DNA from: Ruminococcaceae bacterium UBA1734
GTDB lineage: Bacteria > Bacillota > Clostridia > Oscillospirales > Acutalibacteraceae
DNA length: 64,000 nt
Direction of reading: 5' to 3'
Assembly (NCBI GenBank): GCA_002315765.1
Contig: DCIE01000019.1
Coordinates: 49,346 to 113,345 of the forward strand
Below are positions 1-8,335 of this stretch, one piece after another. Each line of letters opens with the position of its first letter. The stretch's first letter is position 1. The position numbers and the translations under genes are program-made. Under the pieces are notes generated by a model. It was given only the letters and a program-made list of their open reading frames with translations, was not told the origin of the DNA and did no database searches.

Positions 1-880
1 CTTTATCTATTCCCAGCCAATAGCCTGTTGTGGGGTGCCACATACCCACCTTAATACCGTAGCTGTTTACATTTTCAATGCACTTTTTAAGTCCGCCGGG
101 AAATCTCTTGGGGTCGGCTTTGAAGGAGTAAAGCCTTGAGGAATGCATTAACTTGAACATTTCCTGTCTTGTTTTGTAAGGAGCATCATAGAAATCGTGA
201 ACTTCAGCCCACATATCATCAATTATAGCCCATTTTACAGGAATATTTTTCTCTTTAAACTCTCTGCACTTTTGGTCTATGTTTTCTTCTCCTACCCTGA
301 TTTCAAATGCGTCCCAACTGCACCAGCCGAGATATTCAAATATTTCCGGATATTCTCTTTCTTCAATAAGCTTTATTCTGTTTCCCAAAAGCTCTACTCC
401 GGCTTTGGCACACTGTCTCATCAATTCGTACGGGTTATTCCCTTCGGCATAAACAAAGGCAAGGGTTTTACACTCCTTTAAATCCTCATACCAACTAAAC
501 AATCTTGCCCGTACAAATCCGTCCTCGGTGCCCTCAAAGAAGCATTTATATTTCTCATCTACCACCGGTAGAAATACTATATAATTACCGTCGTTTTTTT
601 CACAAAACAAGCCTTGGGTATTATCGGGAATATCCTTGAAGTCTTTTCCGAATCCCGGACGACACCAAAATTCGGCATGGCGATAATCCACCATCCACCG
701 CTTTACATTCTTAGGAATAAAATCAACCGTGCATCCCATATCACTGTCAAGTGCACTGTCGCAACCGGCGTCTATGTAAAATGCTTTCACATTTCCGCAG
801 TCTTTTATTTTATAATCGGTTATGCAATTTTTCTTTGTTCCTTCTTGGCTGTGTAGCATTATTCTGCCGATATCTAACAA
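1..880 (-). CDS. GH36 / raffinose-synthase-like glycosidase, N-terminal part (cut by window edge)
   Basis: The frame is open from 880 down to base 1, so the 3' end lies outside the window and 293 codons are visible. The block LGWCSWDAF, followed about 35 residues later by WAIIDDMW and then by GIKVGMWHPTTGYW, is the signature of the raffinose synthase/Sip1 branch of GH36, whose members act on alpha-galactosides. I chose the TTG at 878-880 because AGGAGAAGG lies six bases upstream; an in-frame ATG at 859 is the alternative. No signal peptide is seen, so it is probably cytoplasmic and would act on imported oligosaccharides. It is divergent from an AraC regulator and near a second GH36 gene, which points to a shared alpha-galactoside regulon (inferred). 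The exact substrate is unknown. Confidence 0.8.
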   Translation of the reverse strand, partial: MLDIGRIMLHSQEGTKKNCITDYKIKDCGNVKAFYIDAGCDSALDSDMGCTVDFIPKNVKRWMVDYRHAEFWCRPGFGKDFKDIPDNTQGLFCEKNDGNYIVFLPVVDEKYKCFFEGTEDGFVRARLFSWYEDLKECKTLAFVYAEGNNPYELMRQCAKAGVELLGNRIKLIEEREYPEIFEYLGWCSWDAFEIRVGEENIDQKCREFKEKNIPVKWAIIDDMWAEVHDFYDAPYKTRQEMFKLMHSSRLYSFKADPKRFPGGLKKCIENVNSYGIKVGMWHPTTGYWLGIDK

Positions 881-1177
881 ATCTATCCTTCTCCTGACAA
901 AAAACGGTGTTTTTATTAAAAATTATGCAACATTAATAAAAGCGAGACTATTCCGCAGTATTATTGTACCAAAATTACGACAATTTTTACATAGGTCTTA
1001 TAGACATTTTTTACACCTATTTATTTGAAAAAAGGACAATATTTTTGAAAAAACCGTTATTTCTGCCGTTTCTTAAAACAAAAAAGGACAATTATGCCAA
1101 ATATTGCCTTGATTTTAATATTGCAATATGTTAAACTAAACACAAGAAGTAGATTTTGTGCTTGGAGGTCATACTAT
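881..1177. promoter_or_regulatory. Divergent intergenic region between GH36 gene and araC-type regulator
   Basis: On the minus strand an extended -10 (TGG then TACAAT, 963-968 on the plus strand) lies about 85 bases before the TTG start and has no good -35, as expected of an activator-dependent promoter. A 13-base sequence, AAAAAAGGACAAT, occurs twice in direct orientation at 1028-1040 and 1080-1092, 52 bases apart start to start, about five helical turns. A looser copy, ACGACAATTTTT, lies near 978-989. On the plus strand TTGATT (1109-1114) and TAAACT (1132-1137), 17 bases apart, form a weak promoter for the regulator, and a perfect 12-base palindrome (1118-1129) sits in its spacer. That these are AraC-type binding sites is an inference. 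Confidence 0.5.
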
Positions 1178-2032
1178 ATGTTGATGAACGCCGCCTATTA
1201 TTACAGGGATGTGAGATATTACGAAGATGTAGACTATGCACCGCCCGGTCAGTTGCTTTTTGTTATCAGCGCAGGACACTACAAGCCCCTGACACTGGAT
1301 TTTTTTGACACGGTACACGACTCTCGTTCCGACTATCAGGTGCTTTTTGTAAAGCAAGGTTGTATTCATTATTTGGAGGACGGCCAAGAACAAATTGCCC
1401 CTGCCGGCAGTTGTCTCATTTACCGTCCCAAGGAGTATCAAAGATACAAATACTTCCTTAAAGAACATGCGGATATTTTTTGGGTGCATTTCAACGGTTC
1501 CGCCACTAATCTTCTTTTGCAAAACAACACATTACTTAACGCAAGGGTTGTGGAATCCTTACCCGCCAAGCGAACGGAATCCCTCTTTAAAATGATGATT
1601 TCAAACCTCAAATCAATAGACGAATACTCAAATCAACTTAATTCACTCCATATTAACGAACTTTTATTAACCATTGCAAGAGCCAAAAACAGGGAAATTG
1701 TTAAAAACGAAATCTCCTCGGAATATTTAAAGGCAGTTAAGTATGTTGACGACCATTTAAGCAAAAAATTAACCCTATTAGATATAGCCACCTATGCCAA
1801 TGTTTCTACCAAAACCCTAACAAGATATTTTGAAAAATATCAGAATATGTCGCCTATGAAGTATGTGAATTTTTCCCGAATTGAAAAGGCAAAAATCCTT
1901 TTACAAAGCAATAACTCAATCGGACAAATTGCTGCGGCGCTGGGCTTTGAAGACCCGCTTTACTTTAGTACGGTTTTCAGAAGGTATGTCGGTCTTTCTC
2001 CTGAAAAATATCGGAAATCTTTGAAAAAATAA
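1178..2032 (+). CDS. AraC-family transcriptional regulator
   Basis: The 284-residue protein has an N-terminal cupin-like sugar-sensing half (about residues 20-130, with PPGQLLFVISAGHY and a PAGSCLIYRP turn) and a C-terminal pair of helix-turn-helix motifs. The first HTH is around LLDIATYANVSTKTLTRYF. The second carries the family signature IGQIAAALGFEDPLYFSTVF and ends LSPEKYRKS. The frame is open further up to 1094, but I start at ATG 1178 because GGAGG (1164-1168) is nine bases before it and the weak promoter lies downstream of 1094. Members usually activate sugar-use operons. Its position between a divergent GH36 gene and a convergent alpha-galactosidase operon suggests it controls both. 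The ligand is not readable from sequence. Confidence 0.9.
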   Translation: MLMNAAYYYRDVRYYEDVDYAPPGQLLFVISAGHYKPLTLDFFDTVHDSRSDYQVLFVKQGCIHYLEDGQEQIAPAGSCLIYRPKEYQRYKYFLKEHADIFWVHFNGSATNLLLQNNTLLNARVVESLPAKRTESLFKMMISNLKSIDEYSNQLNSLHINELLLTIARAKNREIVKNEISSEYLKAVKYVDDHLSKKLTLLDIATYANVSTKTLTRYFEKYQNMSPMKYVNFSRIEKAKILLQSNNSIGQIAAALGFEDPLYFSTVFRRYVGLSPEKYRKSLKK

Positions 2033-2034
2033 TA

Positions 2035-2066
2035 AATTCCCCGTTGCAAATTCGCAACGGGGAATT
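2035..2066. terminator. Bidirectional intrinsic terminator between converging genes
   Basis: A perfect 13-bp stem (2035-2047 with 2054-2066) encloses the six-base loop AAATTC. The minus-strand transcript continues into a run TATTATTTTTT, a good U-tract, and the plus-strand transcript into TTCCTTTATT. It separates the araC-type gene from the 3' end of the alpha-galactosidase operon and serves both. Confidence 0.85.
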
Positions 2067-2071
2067 TTCCT

Positions 2072-2500
2072 TTATTCAACTATTTCAATGCTTATCTTTT
2101 GGTCATCGGGGTAATGGTTTGCAACAGTGCATCTGTCTTTTGAGAGAAACGATATTCTACCTTTTACCCTTACCCTATCTCCTTTTTTAAGTTCCTGCGC
2201 AATCTTTTGTCCGGTAGTTTCGACAAAATAAACGCCATTTTCTTTATCGGTGGCAATCTCTATATAAGACTCCACCTCAAAGGAATTGTCAATTGTTTCC
2301 TGACCTCCGACCTTGCTTACAGCGCCGATTAGCTCTATGGTTTTTCCGCTTTGTTCTATTCGTTCTTCTTGGGTTTTATAGGAAAAAACAAAATCCAAAC
2401 CCTTTTTCTTGCCCTCAACAATGCAATCGTTTTTACAGCCGCACAAAGAGCACACCATCAGGATAACCGAAAATATCAAAATTCCGTTTTTAATTTTCAT
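2072..2500 (-). CDS. Small lipoprotein with OB-fold (tRNA_anti-like) domain
   Basis: The protein has 142 residues. Residues 1-22 form a lipoprotein signal (MKIKNG, a hydrophobic run, then lipobox LCGC), so it should be exported and lipid-anchored. The rest, from about residue 45, alternates strands with GAVSKVGGQ, YIEIATD and KGDRVRVKGRISF, which resembles the OB-fold 'tRNA_anti-like' domain of small secreted Firmicutes proteins. The frame is open up to 2545, but the ATG at 2500 gives a proper signal peptide and avoids overlap with the kinase gene ending at 2517. It is the last gene of the alpha-galactosidase operon. No enzymatic motif is visible and its role is unknown. Confidence 0.65.
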   Translation of the reverse strand: MKIKNGILIFSVILMVCSLCGCKNDCIVEGKKKGLDFVFSYKTQEERIEQSGKTIELIGAVSKVGGQETIDNSFEVESYIEIATDKENGVYFVETTGQKIAQELKKGDRVRVKGRISFLSKDRCTVANHYPDDQKISIEIVE

Positions 2501-2516
2501 CTTTTTTCCTTTGCTT

Positions 2517-3599
2517 TTATATTGTCTTTGGGTTTTTATACTCATATCTTACAATTTCCCGCATCTCATCAAAGTGCTTTTCCATTTCAGCGACAAGCTT
2601 AAACTGGGTGCGGCATCTATCAAGATTTTGTCCCTCATAGGAGGTGGAAAAATAATTATCGCCGTCAAGATAGTCGGTTAAAAACCTGACACCGCACTCC
2701 AAAGTCATAATTTTCGCACCAAGCGCCAAATTTTCAATTTCGCTTTCCTCTAACTCACAGGAATTTATGTATCCTATTGTAAATGCCCTGAACATATCAA
2801 GGTCTACCGTCATTTTAGAAAGGTCTTTTTCATCTTCCGGGGCAGTTGCGGCACCAAATCTTATGGCATCACCGAAATCATAAAGCGAGAGTCCCGGCAT
2901 AACCGTATCCAAATCAATAGCACAAAGGGCTCTCCTTGAATATTTATCAAGCAAAACATTATTTAATTTGGTGTCATTATGGGTTACTCTAACCGGAATT
3001 TCGCCGTTTTCTCTCATTTTTTGAAGTATTCCGGCTTCTTCCTCTCTTTTGAGAGCAAAATCGATTTCAGCTGTTACTTCTTTTACTCTATCCATCTTAT
3101 CAAGGGCTACGGTTTCCTTGAAAATCCTATATCTGTCAGGTGTATTATGGAAATTCTTTATGGGTTCAAAAAGAGTTTCGGCAGGAAAATCCTCTAAAAG
3201 CTTTTGAAATCTTCCGAAAGCCACTGCACTTTCAAAAAAATCTCCGGTTGTTGTAGGTGCGTCTAAACAAATACTATCTTCTACAAATGTGAAAACCCTA
3301 TAGTTACCGGTTTCGTCGGCATAATAGCTTTTATCATCAATCGTATGTATAAGTCGCATTTGCCTCTCGGGATTTTCAGCCTTAAGTGCCATAAAGGAAG
3401 TAACCGCGTCAATATTTTTCATAAGCCCCTTAATATCAAAGGCATCGCTTATTCTCTGTAGAATATATCTTTTATTCTTATTTGTGGTTACAAGATAGGT
3501 GTTGTTGATATGTCCGTTTCCCGTTTTTTCAAGCGAAACAACTTCCCCGTCTAATAAAAACTTTTTTGCAAGAGAATTATTGATATTATTCTTTTCCAC
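2517..3599 (-). CDS. N-acetylhexosamine 1-kinase-like phosphotransferase (APH fold)
   Basis: The 360-residue protein has the APH/choline-kinase fold. GNGHINNTYLV (about 28-37) is the nucleotide loop, HNDTKLNN with catalytic Asp209 is at 207-214, and IDLDTVMPGLSLYDFGD with metal-binding acids is at 228-244. The extended block THNDTK...DLDTVMPGLSLYDFGD is the one I associate with NahK/LnpB of the bifidobacterial lacto-N-biose/galacto-N-biose pathway, which phosphorylates GlcNAc and GalNAc at C1. It lies 12 bases after the SGNH gene in an operon that starts with an alpha-galactosidase. This suggests salvage of an N-acetylhexosamine from host glycans. Related sugar kinases of the APH superfamily cannot be excluded. 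Confidence 0.75.
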   Translation of the reverse strand: MEKNNINNSLAKKFLLDGEVVSLEKTGNGHINNTYLVTTNKNKRYILQRISDAFDIKGLMKNIDAVTSFMALKAENPERQMRLIHTIDDKSYYADETGNYRVFTFVEDSICLDAPTTTGDFFESAVAFGRFQKLLEDFPAETLFEPIKNFHNTPDRYRIFKETVALDKMDRVKEVTAEIDFALKREEEAGILQKMRENGEIPVRVTHNDTKLNNVLLDKYSRRALCAIDLDTVMPGLSLYDFGDAIRFGAATAPEDEKDLSKMTVDLDMFRAFTIGYINSCELEESEIENLALGAKIMTLECGVRFLTDYLDGDNYFSTSYEGQNLDRCRTQFKLVAEMEKHFDEMREIVRYEYKNPKTI

Positions 3600-3611
3600 A
3601 AAAGAGCCCCC

Positions 3612-4673
3612 TTAATTAAATATGTTTTTAAATACTCCTATAAGTGCCTGTGCCATAGAATAAAATCCCAAATCTGTGGGATGGCAGTTGTCTACCGTTC
3701 CGGTTGATTTTGCTATATTCATTAACTCTTTGCCGTCTAAAAACCAAACATTTTTATCGCCGTTTTTCACTGCGTTTTCGTAAGTGGTCCTAATAATATT
3801 TTTCCTTTTTTCCTCTTCGGCGCTAAGTATATATTTAGGTCTTGACATTATGATTACAGGCATTTCGGGATTTGCTTCCCTTATTATTTTAAAACCTCTT
3901 TCGTGGGTGGCTTTTAAATGTTCCGAATCGGGAGAATTATAGTCATAGTCATATACAAAAACCGACATAGGTATATTTTTCATATACTCCATTATTTCAG
4001 TTTCGCCTTTTGCATTTCCCGAAAATCCCAAATTTATGTAATCACAATCAAAATATCTTGAAATAAACCCCTGATAAGAATTGCCCGGTCTTGATGCGCA
4101 TCCGCCCTGGGTGATTGATGAGCCGTAATATACAACGGGTTTTGAAATTTTATAATCCGAAGCCTCTTCTAAAACGCTGTCTTCCTCCACGCCGATTAAC
4201 AAACTTTCCACCGCTGTATAAAGGGGAAAGTTAATTGTTATTGTTTTTAGGGAATCGTCAAGCAACGCAATATCTCTTTGAAGGGTGGCGGGACAATCGG
4301 TAGTAGGTATATATGCACCTACAAAGCTTTCCTCGGGCTCGCCGTCTTTTTTCGCATAAACATCAAATCCCACAGAACCGCTAAAGGCAAAATGGGACAT
4401 TGTGCCGATATTATAAAGCTTGGCAATAATAGCAATTTTTTTGCTGTTTGTCTTAAAGCGAACTCGGCCCCCGGCGGCATTGGTATTAAGATGAGCAAGT
4501 TCTTGGCTAATGCTGTTTGCCACACTTTCCGGAATTCTTAAATATTTGCCGTCATATTTTTTAACACCGTATATTTTAAACGGTTTGTCATCTATATCGT
4601 AAAATGCCATTCCATCTTTGTTTATTGTGGATTTCAGGCTGAAATTTTTATCTATTTCGGCTATGTTTTTCAT
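3612..4673 (-). CDS. SGNH/GDSL-type esterase with N-terminal GxDLY-like beta domain
   Basis: The protein has 353 residues. An N-terminal beta-sandwich region (about 20-165, with AAGGRVRFKTNS) precedes an SGNH hydrolase domain: block I GSSITQGG with nucleophile Ser186, block II NLGFSGNAKGE, and the C-terminal Asp-His pair in DNCHPTDLGF. This is the Lipase_GDSL_3 arrangement, whose members commonly de-O-acylate sugars. There is no signal peptide, so it is likely cytoplasmic and acts on imported acylated oligosaccharides (inferred). It lies 16 bases after the PHP gene and 12 before the kinase gene in the same operon. Confidence 0.8.
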   Translation of the reverse strand: MKNIAEIDKNFSLKSTINKDGMAFYDIDDKPFKIYGVKKYDGKYLRIPESVANSISQELAHLNTNAAGGRVRFKTNSKKIAIIAKLYNIGTMSHFAFSGSVGFDVYAKKDGEPEESFVGAYIPTTDCPATLQRDIALLDDSLKTITINFPLYTAVESLLIGVEEDSVLEEASDYKISKPVVYYGSSITQGGCASRPGNSYQGFISRYFDCDYINLGFSGNAKGETEIMEYMKNIPMSVFVYDYDYNSPDSEHLKATHERGFKIIREANPEMPVIIMSRPKYILSAEEEKRKNIIRTTYENAVKNGDKNVWFLDGKELMNIAKSTGTVDNCHPTDLGFYSMAQALIGVFKNIFN

Positions 4674-4689
4674 TTTCTCACTCCAAAAT

Positions 4690-5526
4690 TTACGGTCGGG
4701 GAATTCTATATCTCATTTCTTCTGTTATGCCTATTCTATCCGCATAGAATTTGAATTTTTCCGTAACCTTTTCAAATTCGCCGGGAGTATGAGCATCACT
4801 TCCGAAATAGAATTTACAACCCTGCTCTTTGGCAATTTTATATATTCTCATTACATCGTCAAGGTCTTTTTCGTTTTCGTATCTTGAGGGTTCGTTAAGA
4901 TTTATTTCCACTCCGGCACCTAATCGGGCTGTTTTTGAGAAAAGGTCCTTTAAATCCTCGTCGGATATCATATTTAACACCGCTATATGGTCTTTCCAAT
5001 CGTTTGGAGCCAAAAGTCTGCAGGTCAGGTGGGCAAAACCGATTTTTTCAAAGGGTAAATCCATATTTAATACATCTCTGAAGCGGCTAACCCAAAGCTC
5101 GGCTCTTTTTTCGAGAGACTTTGCATCTTCTTCGGTTATGGTAAATCCCAACATATGCAAATGGGTGGTGGGAATAATAATAAAATCCAACTTATCCATA
5201 GTTTCTTTAGTAATTCCCAGCGTTCCGTCAGCACTTATTTCGATTTCGCAACCGAAAAAGAATTTTACATTCTCATCTTGCGGCAAGGGTAAACTTTCCG
5301 TTATATGTTTATAATCCTGCGGATAATAAAACTCGTATCCTCCGCAGTGCTTAAACTCATCCTTTATATCAACTTTGCTGTCCCAAAAATGGTCTGTAAG
5401 GCAAATCTCGTTTAGTCCGTTATCCTTTGCATATTTAAGTATAGCATCCTTGTTTTGATTTGGATTTCCCGAACAAAGGGATAAATGTGAATGTATATGA
5501 TAATCATGATTAATCTTAATGTCCAT
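4690..5526 (-). CDS. PHP-domain phosphoesterase (histidinol-phosphatase-like)
   Basis: The 278-residue protein opens with the PHP metal motif HDYHIHSHLSLC and carries LTDHFWDS, GCEIEISADG, a THLHMLGF segment and the late motif FYFGSDAHTPGEF. These give the His/Asp cluster of a trinuclear-metal PHP phosphoesterase of the HisK/HisJ type. No his genes are near. In this operon, between an alpha-galactosidase and an SGNH esterase, a sugar-phosphate or other phosphomonoester substrate is more plausible than histidinol phosphate, but that is inference. It starts 18 bases after the alpha-galactosidase stop. Confidence 0.8.
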   Translation of the reverse strand: MDIKINHDYHIHSHLSLCSGNPNQNKDAILKYAKDNGLNEICLTDHFWDSKVDIKDEFKHCGGYEFYYPQDYKHITESLPLPQDENVKFFFGCEIEISADGTLGITKETMDKLDFIIIPTTHLHMLGFTITEEDAKSLEKRAELWVSRFRDVLNMDLPFEKIGFAHLTCRLLAPNDWKDHIAVLNMISDEDLKDLFSKTARLGAGVEINLNEPSRYENEKDLDDVMRIYKIAKEQGCKFYFGSDAHTPGEFEKVTEKFKFYADRIGITEEMRYRIPRP

Positions 5527-5544
5527 AATGCTTTCTCCTATAAA

Positions 5545-7716
5545 TCAATTTACCTTTTTTATCTCAATAATCTGTGTCTTATACTCTAAGTCGTTTTTAT
5601 GCCAAATACCCATATTCATAAGATAATCTCCGCCGAAACGCTTTCCGTCTATTTCGTAGATTGCATCTTCCTCTAAGCCCTCAAGCTTAATATAGTCATC
5701 CGGAGCATTGGGAATTAGGCTGTAGGGATAAATGCAAACTAAAACGGTTTGCTTATCCTCTGAAATAAACTGGTTGACAGCCGTTGTGGTATCAAAGGGT
5801 GAACGAAGCCTATATAGGTCTCCTTTGTGGAAAACCTCTCCCCATTTATGATAATTCTCAACTGCTTTTTTTGCTGTTTCTATTTCCTCTTTGCTACACT
5901 TATTAAGGTCAAGTTCAAAGCCGAATTGTCCCGAAATCGCCACATTGCAACGCATATCAAAGGGTGTTGTGCGTCCGATTTGATGGTTAGGACACGCCGA
6001 AACATGCGCACCCATAGATGAATAGGGATAAACAAAACTTGTTCCGTATTGTATTTTAATTCTCTCGACCGCATCGGTATCATCGCTTGTCCAAACCTGT
6101 GGCATATAATAAAGTATTCCGCAGTCATAACGGCTTCCGCCACTGGCACAAGCCTCAAATAAAACATTAGGAAATTTACTTGTGAGTTGTTCAAGAACGG
6201 AATAAAGTCCCAATATATACCTATGCATAACTTCGCCTTGGTTTTCGGCGGGAAGCAAAGCCGAGCCCACCTCGGACATATATCTGTTCATATCCCATTT
6301 TACATACTCAATATTTGCTTTTTTTAGTATTGCTCCGACTGCCGAAACAATATAATCACAAACATCTTTTCTTGAAAGGTCAAGGGTGTATTGACCTCTT
6401 GTTTTGCTGGGCTCTCTACCCTTTGTATGTATTATCCAATCCGGATGATTTTCAAAAAGTTCACTGTCGGGATTAACCATTTCCGGCTCAAACCAAAGAC
6501 CGAAACGCATATCAAGGTCATTGATTTTTTTACAAAGACCGTCTATTCCGTTTGGCAAACGCTCCGGCATCTCAACCCAATCGCCAAGACCGGAGGTATC
6601 ATCCTTTCTTCGTCCGAACCAACCGTCGTCAAGCACCATGGTATCCACGCCGATTTCCTTGGCTTTCTTGGCAATTTCTACAATTTTATCCTCGTTGAAA
6701 TCGAAGTATGTAGCCTCCCAGTTATTAATTAAAGCAAATCTTTCGGCATCTCTATACTTTCCGCGACAAACACGCTTTCTTATAATTTTATTAAACCTTC
6801 TGGACATTCCGGAAAGTCCCTCGTCAGAATAAACAAGAATAGCCTCAGGTGTTTGGAAAGACCTTCCCTTTTCAAGTATCCATTCAAATTCATGAGGGTT
6901 AATGCCGATATAACTTCTTATGCAACCGTAAGAATTCAGTTCAACACCGGCATAGAAATTTCCGCTGTAAACTAAGTTCAATCCGTAAACATCACCCCGG
7001 TTTTCGGTTGCATTCCTTTCGCAAACAGCAATAAAGGGGTTGTGATACGCACTACTTGCACCAATTCGGCTTTCAATACTCTGATTTCCGGGTACAATCG
7101 GATTTCTTGCGACTGCTCTTTCCCTTGCCCAAGCACCGTCAAGATGAATAACATCACTGCTTTGTGCACCGAAAAAATCCACATTGACGCCGAGAACATT
7201 ATGAAGCTTTGCGGTGTCGCCGTTATTTATTATTTTAACACTTCTTGTAATTATATCAAACTCCTCAAAAACCGAATAATATAATAAGAATTCCATATTT
7301 TTGAGTTCATCAACAAGAGTTAAAGTGAGAGTCTTAACCTTATCGCCTTTTTCCGCATAGGTTGCCGGAAGTCCCTCAAGCTCCGGCTTACCGAATGTTA
7401 TTTCGTAACCTTTATACTTAACCTTTGTAACTCGACTGCCGTCCGAATAAAGCGCCGAAAAGGAAGAAACTCTTGAGTCTCCGCCACCGTAAGGAGAAAA
7501 TTCCAACGGAAGATAATTGGTAGAATACTTGCCGTAATCCAAAGGAGAAAGGGAACGGGCATAATATCTGTCTTTCCAATTTTCGCTTATTGGGTTTATA
7601 AGTTTTTTGCCCCAATAAATATGAATAGGTAATACATTGTCAAGCAACCCTATCGCATAAGTAGTATTGTTTGTACTAAGGGTAAAAACTTTTGTCTTTT
7701 CGTTGAAATCTATCAT
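5545..7716 (-). CDS. Alpha-galactosidase, GH36
   Basis: This is a 723-residue cytoplasmic GH36 enzyme of full family length (about 730). It has an N-terminal beta-supersandwich, a TIM barrel and a C-terminal beta domain. Seen directly: WEATYFDF and LDDGWFG at the start of the barrel, KWDMNR with the nucleophile Asp at about residue 475, and SDDTDAVERI with the acid/base Asp at about 545. It hydrolyses terminal alpha-1,6-galactosides such as melibiose or raffinose, and possibly alpha-galactosyl host glycans. I prefer ATG 7716 over the in-frame GTG at 7725, because AAGGTG upstream of the ATG serves as its ribosome-binding site and contains that GTG. It is the first gene of a five-gene operon behind a consensus promoter. 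Confidence 0.93.
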   Translation of the reverse strand: MIDFNEKTKVFTLSTNNTTYAIGLLDNVLPIHIYWGKKLINPISENWKDRYYARSLSPLDYGKYSTNYLPLEFSPYGGGDSRVSSFSALYSDGSRVTKVKYKGYEITFGKPELEGLPATYAEKGDKVKTLTLTLVDELKNMEFLLYYSVFEEFDIITRSVKIINNGDTAKLHNVLGVNVDFFGAQSSDVIHLDGAWARERAVARNPIVPGNQSIESRIGASSAYHNPFIAVCERNATENRGDVYGLNLVYSGNFYAGVELNSYGCIRSYIGINPHEFEWILEKGRSFQTPEAILVYSDEGLSGMSRRFNKIIRKRVCRGKYRDAERFALINNWEATYFDFNEDKIVEIAKKAKEIGVDTMVLDDGWFGRRKDDTSGLGDWVEMPERLPNGIDGLCKKINDLDMRFGLWFEPEMVNPDSELFENHPDWIIHTKGREPSKTRGQYTLDLSRKDVCDYIVSAVGAILKKANIEYVKWDMNRYMSEVGSALLPAENQGEVMHRYILGLYSVLEQLTSKFPNVLFEACASGGSRYDCGILYYMPQVWTSDDTDAVERIKIQYGTSFVYPYSSMGAHVSACPNHQIGRTTPFDMRCNVAISGQFGFELDLNKCSKEEIETAKKAVENYHKWGEVFHKGDLYRLRSPFDTTTAVNQFISEDKQTVLVCIYPYSLIPNAPDDYIKLEGLEEDAIYEIDGKRFGGDYLMNMGIWHKNDLEYKTQIIEIKKVN

Positions 7717-7788
7717 CTTTTTCACCTTAACTTTAAATCAACCTTAATAAAAACGGTTGTTCTTTCAATTTTTGCCATTAATATGCTT

Positions 7789-7817
7789 ATTATATCTTTT
7801 TTACTTTTATATGTCAA
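7789..7817 (-). promoter_or_regulatory. Consensus sigma-A promoter of the alpha-galactosidase operon
   Basis: Reading the minus strand, TTGACA (7812-7817) and TATAAT (7789-7794) are separated by exactly 17 bases, a perfect match to the vegetative consensus. The transcript would start near 7782 and leave a leader of about 65 bases before the ATG at 7716. With such a strong core promoter, control is likely by repression or roadblock rather than by weak polymerase binding (inferred). Confidence 0.85.
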
Positions 7818-7840
7818 CAATCTTAACATGTTTTTACGGA

Positions 7841-7882
7841 CAAAACAAAAAAGTGAAGCAAAGTTAAAAAACTCTGCTTCAC
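7841..7882 (-). terminator. Intrinsic terminator of the S10-spc-alpha supercluster
   Basis: Arms GTGAAGCA (7853-7860) and TGCTTCAC (7875-7882) form the stem, extended inward by AGTT/AACT after one mismatch. The minus-strand transcript continues into TTTTTTGTTTTGT (7841-7852). It lies 95 bases after rplQ and just before the next operon's -35 element. A short extra hairpin (TCGGGA/TCCCGA, 7915-7929) lies between rplQ and it. Confidence 0.85.
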
Positions 7883-7976
7883 CGTAAATTGTTTTCTTTA
7901 GTACACACATCATCTCGGGACACTCCCGATTATTCAAAGAATAGTTGAAGATGTGAGCACTAACATATTGAGAAGA

Positions 7977-8318
7977 TTAAATCAACTCGATAATTGCCAT
8001 CTCTGCAGCATCGCCACGGCGAGGGCCGGTCTTTGTTATACGGCAGTAACCACCGTTAACATCCTTATACTTAGGAGCTATTTCGTTAAATAATTTAACA
8101 ACAACTTCTTCCTTAGTAATAAAAGCCATAGCCTGACGCTTGCTATGAAGATTGTTAGTCTTAGCGAGTGTAATATACTTCTCTGCCATTGATCTTACTT
8201 CTTTAGCGCGTGTTTCGGTTGTTTCAATCTTTCCGTTTTCCAAAAGGAAAGTAACCATTGCACGAAGCATAGCAGTTCTCTGATCACTGGTTCTTCCAAG
8301 TTTACGAGTACCCGGCAT
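7977..8318 (-). CDS. rplQ: 50S ribosomal protein L17
   Basis: The 113-residue protein starts MPGTRKLGRTSDQRTAML, the strongly conserved L17 N-terminus, and ends VNGGYCRITKTGPRRGDAA. L17 binds 23S rRNA near the exit tunnel. Length matches the bacterial family. It follows rpoA by 17 bases, the usual last position of the alpha operon, and the operon terminator lies downstream. Confidence 0.98.
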   Translation of the reverse strand: MPGTRKLGRTSDQRTAMLRAMVTFLLENGKIETTETRAKEVRSMAEKYITLAKTNNLHSKRQAMAFITKEEVVVKLFNEIAPKYKDVNGGYCRITKTGPRRGDAAEMAIIELI

Positions 8319-8335
8319 TTATATCACTCCTTTTC

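Noticed and set aside
7722..7937. 71-codon minus-strand frame between rplQ and the alpha-galactosidase gene
   Set aside because: It spans the supercluster terminator and the consensus promoter of the next operon and has no ribosome-binding site or family match.
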